A stretch of 60,506 nucleotides of DNA from a virus. A program made the translations under genes and the position numbers. Under the pieces are notes generated by a model. The model ran no database searches. It worked only from the letters and a program-made list of their open reading frames with translations, and had not been told where the DNA came from. Below are positions 56,293-60,506 of the stretch, one piece after another (position 1 is the first letter of the stretch; every line of letters begins with the position of its first letter). The stretch lies in the IMG/VR virus record IMGVR_UViG_3300010412_000013, positions 1 to 60,506 of that record. One strand, 5' to 3'.

Positions 56293-56574
56293 ATGGACAC
56301 TATTAAGAAGTTGATTATCGCAGTGATTTTGATTATACTGTTTGTGTTTTTGTCTGGATGTGATGGTGTGGTGACCCCACAATCTTATGCAGTGGCATTC
56401 CAATTGTGCCAGCCGAATGATGGTGTCAAGTATATCGAAAACAACTTATGGGACGGAACCAAAGTCACATGCAACAACTATGCATATTTCGACAATACCG
56501 CTTTCGGCATTGAATATCGGAAGATGAACCAAGAGAACATTAACGAAAATTATAGTTCGGAGAAATCAAAATGA
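56293..56574 (+). CDS. Small lipoprotein
   Basis: 93 residues. Hydrophobic signal peptide with lipobox F-L-S-G-C, then L-C-Q-P-N-D-G and W-D-G-T-K-V-T-C. Same paired-Cys type as 42407 and 56571. Overlaps the next gene by 4 bases. Confidence 0.6.
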   Translation: MDTIKKLIIAVILIILFVFLSGCDGVVTPQSYAVAFQLCQPNDGVKYIENNLWDGTKVTCNNYAYFDNTAFGIEYRKMNQENINENYSSEKSK

Positions 56575-56756
56575 AGAAACTGTTAGCTTCCCTTGCCATT
56601 GTGTTGTCTCTGTCTGGTTGCGGCTGGTATGAGCGTCAGGTTGCTTCCCTTACAGGAACATCCGAAGTATGTTATGGTGGTGTTGCCTATATACAATTCA
56701 CGTCTGGCACGACAGTCAAGTATAATCCCGATGGAACCATTGCGACCTGCCAATGA
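56571..56756 (+). CDS. Small lipoprotein
   Basis: 61 residues. Signal peptide with lipobox S-L-S-G-C; E-V-C-Y-G-G-V-A-Y-I-Q-F-T-S-G and I-A-T-C at the end are typical of a widespread phage lipoprotein family. Possibly blocks superinfection or modifies the envelope. Confidence 0.65.
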   Translation: MKKLLASLAIVLSLSGCGWYERQVASLTGTSEVCYGGVAYIQFTSGTTVKYNPDGTIATCQ

Positions 56757-57289
56757 ACATTTTTTACACATCAATAATTGCGTCTGAGTGTGCCATGAAC
56801 CATTGTAAGGTTCATCGCAACAAGATGATTGTTGAGTATGCCCAACTTCTGTCTTCGGCACATCATATGCTTGATGGAAAGAATGCTATAAGTGGCATCT
56901 ATAGACTTACCCACAAGAATCATCCTTGTGCTATATGGGTCAGGAAGACCAGAAGCAATTATATGTGGCTATATGATTTGCTCGATGAACTTCTTGACCA
57001 GTATCATCGAGACACAGGCAAGGTTCATAAAACATCCTCTGTGTTTGGGAGACTCGAAAGGTTCCCGTCAAACATACCCGATGGCAATTTTACTGAACCC
57101 CCAGAATGTATGCCGGATGAATTCAAGTCTGAGACGACATCAATTTCTTACAAGAAATATCTGAACTATAAGTATCTCGACTGGACTACCAGACCGAAGC
57201 CAATCAAGGTCGAGTTTTTTGGCAAGACACCAAATTGGGTTTCTGGCTATCAGTCCAATCTTGGCAAACGAGTTGTCAGAAAAGACTAA
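56753..57289 (+). CDS. Conserved phage protein (MNIFY family), DNA glycosylase-like
   Basis: 178 residues. M-N-I-F-Y at the start, C-K-V-H-R-N-K-M-I-V-E-Y-A-Q-L-L-S-S-A-H, T-H-K-N-H-P-C-A-I-W-V and C-M-P-D-E match a family common in phages and often annotated as pyrimidine-dimer DNA glycosylase, but activity of this branch is not proven. No catalytic N-terminal threonine as in T4 endonuclease V. Confidence 0.6.
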   Translation: MNIFYTSIIASECAMNHCKVHRNKMIVEYAQLLSSAHHMLDGKNAISGIYRLTHKNHPCAIWVRKTRSNYMWLYDLLDELLDQYHRDTGKVHKTSSVFGRLERFPSNIPDGNFTEPPECMPDEFKSETTSISYKKYLNYKYLDWTTRPKPIKVEFFGKTPNWVSGYQSNLGKRVVRKD

Positions 57290-57334
57290 CCCTGTTAAAC
57301 TGCTCATAAATCAATCAAAAAACCTTTGGAGAAA

Positions 57335-57700
57335 ATGATGGCTATTATCTATCTTCTTGCTTGTATCGGTGCTGTGGCTATTGTGGCACTACCTTTCATA
57401 CTTTCAATGATTTCTGACATGAAATCTGTTATAGATTGTTATGAAGGCGGTGATGACGACTCCCTGTTAATGTTCGAGGAAAGTCAGGAGGAATTCCAGA
57501 ATTGTCTGAATGACTATGCTGCCGATGTTATCGAGAATGCCGTGACGGAAGCCAAGGTTCGCAAAGGTGTCACACACGACAAACTTCTTGAAGTGGCTAA
57601 TCGCCATCGTTCAGGTGAACTGGTTATTGTGATGAATACCGACAGCCTTTTTGATGGTCTCCAAATGCCCGTCGAAGCCGAGCCGGAGAAGGTAGAGTGA
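57335..57700 (+). CDS. Small membrane-anchored protein
   Basis: 121 residues from the ATG at 57335 (GGAG 5 bases upstream). One N-terminal transmembrane segment (about 3-24) and an acidic cytoplasmic/periplasmic domain. It overlaps the lytic transglycosylase start by one base. Possibly the holin-like partner of the lysis enzyme. Confidence 0.45.
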   Translation: MMAIIYLLACIGAVAIVALPFILSMISDMKSVIDCYEGGDDDSLLMFEESQEEFQNCLNDYAADVIENAVTEAKVRKGVTHDKLLEVANRHRSGELVIVMNTDSLFDGLQMPVEAEPEKVE

Positions 57701-58251
57701 TGAATCTGGCAAGGGTCATTGTGGTTGTTCTAGCCATAATGACATTCTCTGTCAGTGCCGGTGAAGTGCCAAGGCGAGTGGTGATAATCGACCAAGAACC
57801 ACAGACCGTTCTGGATATCAGGAATGCTTGGGTCGAAGCCATACTGACCGGTGTATATTCTGTAGACAAGAAACAGGCAAGGGAACTTGCACCAGTCATA
57901 ACCAATGCGGCATTTGAAAATGAGGTTCCGGTAGAAATACTGACAAGCCTGATTCACATCGAATCGTCTTTCAAGCCGGATGCAAAATCCAACAAGGGTG
58001 CCATTGGCTATGCCCAAGTGATGCCGCGATATTGGGATGGTGTTACTCCCTATAACATTCGCGACAAGTATGAAAACATCTATGCCGGTGCGTTCATACT
58101 GAGGCGATATTTCGAGAAGACTGGTTCATGGAGAAAGGCAATCGAAGCCTATAACATCGGCATAACCAATCACAGGAACAGAAGTTTTCTGGATAGTGCT
58201 TCACTATACCTGAGCAGAATTAAAAACAGTATCAAAAAACTTATTGACTGA
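57700..58251 (+). CDS. Lytic transglycosylase (SLT family) with signal peptide
   Basis: 183 residues from the ATG at 57700. Signal peptide M-N-L-A-R-V-I-V-V-V-L-A-I-M-T-F-S-V-S-A; catalytic glutamate in S-L-I-H-I-E-S-S-F-K-P, then G-A-I-G-Y-A-Q-V-M-P and A-Y-N-I-G. It cleaves glycan strands in the periplasm. May act in lysis or in local cell-wall opening during infection. A second wall enzyme (M15) is at 28374. Confidence 0.75.
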   Translation: MNLARVIVVVLAIMTFSVSAGEVPRRVVIIDQEPQTVLDIRNAWVEAILTGVYSVDKKQARELAPVITNAAFENEVPVEILTSLIHIESSFKPDAKSNKGAIGYAQVMPRYWDGVTPYNIRDKYENIYAGAFILRRYFEKTGSWRKAIEAYNIGITNHRNRSFLDSASLYLSRIKNSIKKLID

Positions 58252-58261
58252 GGTCTTGATT

Positions 58262-58666
58262 ATGAAAAATACCAATGAAGTTATGTTTGTCACCAGATAT
58301 ACACTCATTACAAATCCGTTTCGATATCTCAAGTTGCTGATGATTAATTTATTGCAGTTCATTTACTCGCCGATAGAGGCAGTTCAACTAATGATTAATT
58401 TGTCTAGGATGGAAACGATTGTAAAATCTTCGGACAAGATTAATGCCATTAATCGGTTTTGGATATCGATGTATTTTGGCATAACGTGTTTTGTTTCTTT
58501 CTTTGCTGTCTTGATGACAAGGTTCATAGATTTGGCTCTGTGTTTCGCATTCATCGACAAAAACCGTTCTGCCTATTTTGAGGAAACCGGAAAGAAACTG
58601 ACAAAGGATGAAATCAGGGAATACTCCAAACTTCTGAATGAAGAAGCCAAAGATATTTGGAAATAG
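58262..58666 (+). CDS. Membrane protein
   Basis: 134 residues from the ATG at 58262. Two hydrophobic segments (about 22-40 and 72-100) and a charged C-terminus. No family recognised. Follows the lytic transglycosylase, so a lysis role is conceivable. Confidence 0.45.
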   Translation: MKNTNEVMFVTRYTLITNPFRYLKLLMINLLQFIYSPIEAVQLMINLSRMETIVKSSDKINAINRFWISMYFGITCFVSFFAVLMTRFIDLALCFAFIDKNRSAYFEETGKKLTKDEIREYSKLLNEEAKDIWK

Positions 58667-58712
58667 TAATCATTCTTATTTGTAATGTCATTTGTTATGT
58701 TCCGGTGAAAAC

Positions 58713-59225
58713 ATGCCAAAAAGTCTCAAAGAGAGGGTGCGCCAAAAGCCACCCAAAAACCCCACAAAGCGTTTAACTATCGAACTGGTGCCACAGACTA
58801 GCTGGTTCAATAACGTGCGTTCTATCGTTACCCAAGAGGAATGGAACCATATCCGCAAGTTCATTTACCAACGTGCCGGATATGTTTGTGAAATCTGTGG
58901 TGGCAGGGGTTCAAAGCATCCTGTCGAGTGCCATGAGGTCTGGAAGTTCGAGGAAAGACCTGATAATGATTCTCATTTACAAACGCTGGTTGACCTGATT
59001 GCCCTTTGCCCAGCTTGCCACCAAGTCAAGCATATCGGTCTGAGCCTCCACAGGGGTCTGGGAGAGCAGGCAACCCGCCACCTGATGTATGTCAATGGCA
59101 TGACCGAAGACGAGGCTTATGCCTACATACAGGAGGCATTCAGGATTTGGGAAGAACGGTCCAATCACCAATGGGAAGTTGATATCTCTCGTCTGGGTGC
59201 TATACTAAAATCAGAGGGATTGTAA
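58713..59225 (+). CDS. HNH-type zinc protein
   Basis: 170 residues from the ATG at 58713. C-E-I-C-G-G (about 57), H-E-V-W (about 71), C-P-A-C-H (about 93) and K-H mark an HNH/zinc-ribbon nuclease fold typical of phage proteins that have lost or kept nuclease activity. The presumed catalytic His is present. May nick DNA. Confidence 0.65.
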   Translation: MPKSLKERVRQKPPKNPTKRLTIELVPQTSWFNNVRSIVTQEEWNHIRKFIYQRAGYVCEICGGRGSKHPVECHEVWKFEERPDNDSHLQTLVDLIALCPACHQVKHIGLSLHRGLGEQATRHLMYVNGMTEDEAYAYIQEAFRIWEERSNHQWEVDISRLGAILKSEGL

Positions 59226-59246
59226 ATTCCAAACAGCGAGGCAGAC

Positions 59247-59507
59247 ATGAAAAAAATAGTCAATTACTTTACCCGAAAGTCTGATGTATCGGAGGCATTC
59301 GTCATATACCAGAAGGCAGCAAACGTGATACATGGTGTTTATAAGTTTGACCAGACCTATTCTGCTGCATCCTATGCAAATCTGGCTTGCCGAAAAATCA
59401 GGAACCTGAAAATCACAAAAAGTCTATCGGATGAATTGTGTTGTGCAATCTCTGACCTGATAGAAGAAAAACTGGATGAAATTGAACTGGAATCCGAAAA
59501 GAACTGA
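59247..59507 (+). CDS. Hypothetical protein
   Basis: 86 residues, helical with a Glu-rich C-terminus. An alternative promoter-like TATACT (59211-59216) lies upstream, but its -35 is poor. No family recognised. Confidence 0.45.
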   Translation: MKKIVNYFTRKSDVSEAFVIYQKAANVIHGVYKFDQTYSAASYANLACRKIRNLKITKSLSDELCCAISDLIEEKLDEIELESEKN

Positions 59508-59518
59508 GAGAATTTGTT

Positions 59519-60307
59519 ATGTTTTTGCGTATACTGAGTGACATCCATCTTGAATCAAAGATGATGGAAATCCAACCAGAGATTGATGACTGCTACACGA
59601 CACTGGTGTTAGCTGGTGACATCATGCCAATCAAATGCCACCCGCGTTGGTCGCACATACGCGACCGCCTGCGCGAATTCATGACAACCGTTACCAAGCA
59701 ATTCAAGGAAGTCATTGTGGTTCTGGGAAACCATGACTATTACCACAACGAATTCCATGCTGCCAAGAAAGCGTGGAAAGACTTGGCGAATGAGTTAGGA
59801 TTCACCGTTCTGGATAGGGAAACCTTGATTCGTGATGACGTGGCAATCATTGGTGCAACACTCTGGACAGACTACAATGGTGCTGACCCATTCCTGATGC
59901 TGAATGCCAAGAACTACATGTATGACTATACGGTAATCAATGTTGATGGCAAAGGGATGACATCACAGTTCATTTATGACCATCACATGGCAGACAAGAA
60001 TTTCATCTTCTCTGAAATCTACAAGCACAAGGATGAAGGCAGGAAGGTTGTGGTGGTGACACACCATGCGCCATCATGGAAAAGTGTGACTGCCCGTTTC
60101 GTTGGTGATGGTGGCAATGGCTACTTTGTCAACCAGCTTGATGAAGACATTCTGGATGCCAAGCCTGACGTGTGGATACATGGTCATGTGCATTCCCAGC
60201 ATGACTATGCCATTGGCGATTGCCGCGTCTTGTGTAATTCCAGAGGCTATGCGGGTCACTACGAAGAAGTGGGCGAATTCAAAGAGCGTTTGATTATTGA
60301 GGTGTGA
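59519..60307 (+). CDS. Calcineurin-like metallophosphoesterase
   Basis: 262 residues. Motifs D-I-H (7-ish), A-G-D-I (33-36), G-N-H-D-Y-Y (about 70-75), V-T-H-H-A-P (about 181-186) and G-H-V-H (about 218-221) bind two metals. These enzymes cleave phosphodiesters; in a phage possible targets are cyclic-nucleotide signals or nucleic acid ends. The substrate is unknown. Confidence 0.75.
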   Translation: MFLRILSDIHLESKMMEIQPEIDDCYTTLVLAGDIMPIKCHPRWSHIRDRLREFMTTVTKQFKEVIVVLGNHDYYHNEFHAAKKAWKDLANELGFTVLDRETLIRDDVAIIGATLWTDYNGADPFLMLNAKNYMYDYTVINVDGKGMTSQFIYDHHMADKNFIFSEIYKHKDEGRKVVVVTHHAPSWKSVTARFVGDGGNGYFVNQLDEDILDAKPDVWIHGHVHSQHDYAIGDCRVLCNSRGYAGHYEEVGEFKERLIIEV

Positions 60308-60308
60308 T

Positions 60309-60494
60309 ATGTGCTATCGTTGTTCATGGGGATGTAAATCCTTCGACCCAAATTGTGATGCTTGTGAGGCACAAAGGGAAAATGATAATCCCTATAGTTC
60401 GTCTTCTTCCAGAAAGACCGATAACCAATCATCAACAAACCATGGATGGTATGTTGGAGATAATGATGACACCGAAGATGACAACCCATATTAA
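60309..60494 (+). CDS. Small Cys-rich acidic protein
   Basis: 61 residues from the ATG at 60309. Cysteines C-Y-R-C-S-W-G-C and C-D-A-C near the start form a possible zinc site, then a Ser-rich and an Asp/Asn-rich disordered tail. Near the end of the window. Function unknown. Confidence 0.5.
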   Translation: MCYRCSWGCKSFDPNCDACEAQRENDNPYSSSSSRKTDNQSSTNHGWYVGDNDDTEDDNPY

Positions 60495-60506
60495 ATGGAT
60501 TGATTA

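Noticed and set aside
59211-59216. Extended -10-like TGC-TATACT before the gene at 59247
   Set aside because: The position 23 bases upstream reads GTTGAT and the site lies inside the coding end of the HNH gene; too weak to call.
1-60506. CRISPR arrays, insertion sequences, integrase or attachment sites
   Set aside because: No regularly spaced repeats, no transposase or integrase motif and no tRNA-like attachment site were seen.

Overview
The window reads as part of the genome of a large tailed phage of the T4 superfamily (a myovirus) that infects a Gram-negative host. It carries the T4-type run of gp33 (late-transcription coactivator), gp59 (helicase loader) and gp32 (single-strand binding protein), a gp61-type primase, T4-type baseplate and tail genes (gp26, gp48, gp53, gp54, hub, tape measure), a gp4-type head-completion protein, and scattered matches to the T4 late promoter (TATAAATA). 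Two-component spanins and several small lipoproteins point to a host with an outer membrane. Coding is dense, starts and stops often overlap, and I see no tRNA, rRNA, CRISPR array or insertion sequence. The host cannot be named from the sequence.

Layout. 1-11440: a ligase-like/NMN-adenylyltransferase-like fusion, a degenerate paralogue, then a run of proteins whose first 10-25 residues look like capsid-targeting leaders ending in an (I/L)-x-E prohead-protease site, including an 841-residue repeat protein with many such sites. 11456-12281: embedded spanin pair. 12493-19076: replication and nucleotide metabolism (primase, thymidylate synthase, B12-dependent ribonucleotide reductase, RuvC-like resolvase) with many small genes. 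19077-26011: small accessory genes under a shared promoter type, a HAD phosphatase, a pol-beta-type nucleotidyltransferase, and a gene-free stretch closed by a 17-bp perfect inverted repeat that may be a structured RNA. 26024-36258: terminator and late promoter, PhoH, an M15 endolysin, a leader-bearing membrane protein and four tandem paralogues that look like ADP-ribosyltransferases, all with the same leader; then an esterase and small genes. 36381-42622: MGME1/Cas4-like exonuclease, small genes with a 38-bp direct repeat around one of them, and a SLOG, cytosine methyltransferase, CmoA-like and patatin cluster. 42622-44583: gp33-gp59-gp32. 44624-50027 (minus strand) and 50072-52913 (plus strand): divergent baseplate and tail module. 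53068-60506: accessory genes, lipoproteins, a lytic transglycosylase, an HNH protein and a metallophosphoesterase.

How it may work together (inference). At least fourteen proteins share prohead-type leaders. If these are trimmed by a gp21-like protease, as T4 Alt and internal proteins are, this phage packages a large set of proteins in its head and injects them with its DNA. The set would include several NAD-using ADP-ribosyltransferase-like enzymes, a ParB-like protein and a membrane protein. The NMN-adenylyltransferase-like domain in the first gene would fit an NAD theme. This packaged effector set, with two different leader types, is the most striking feature of the window.
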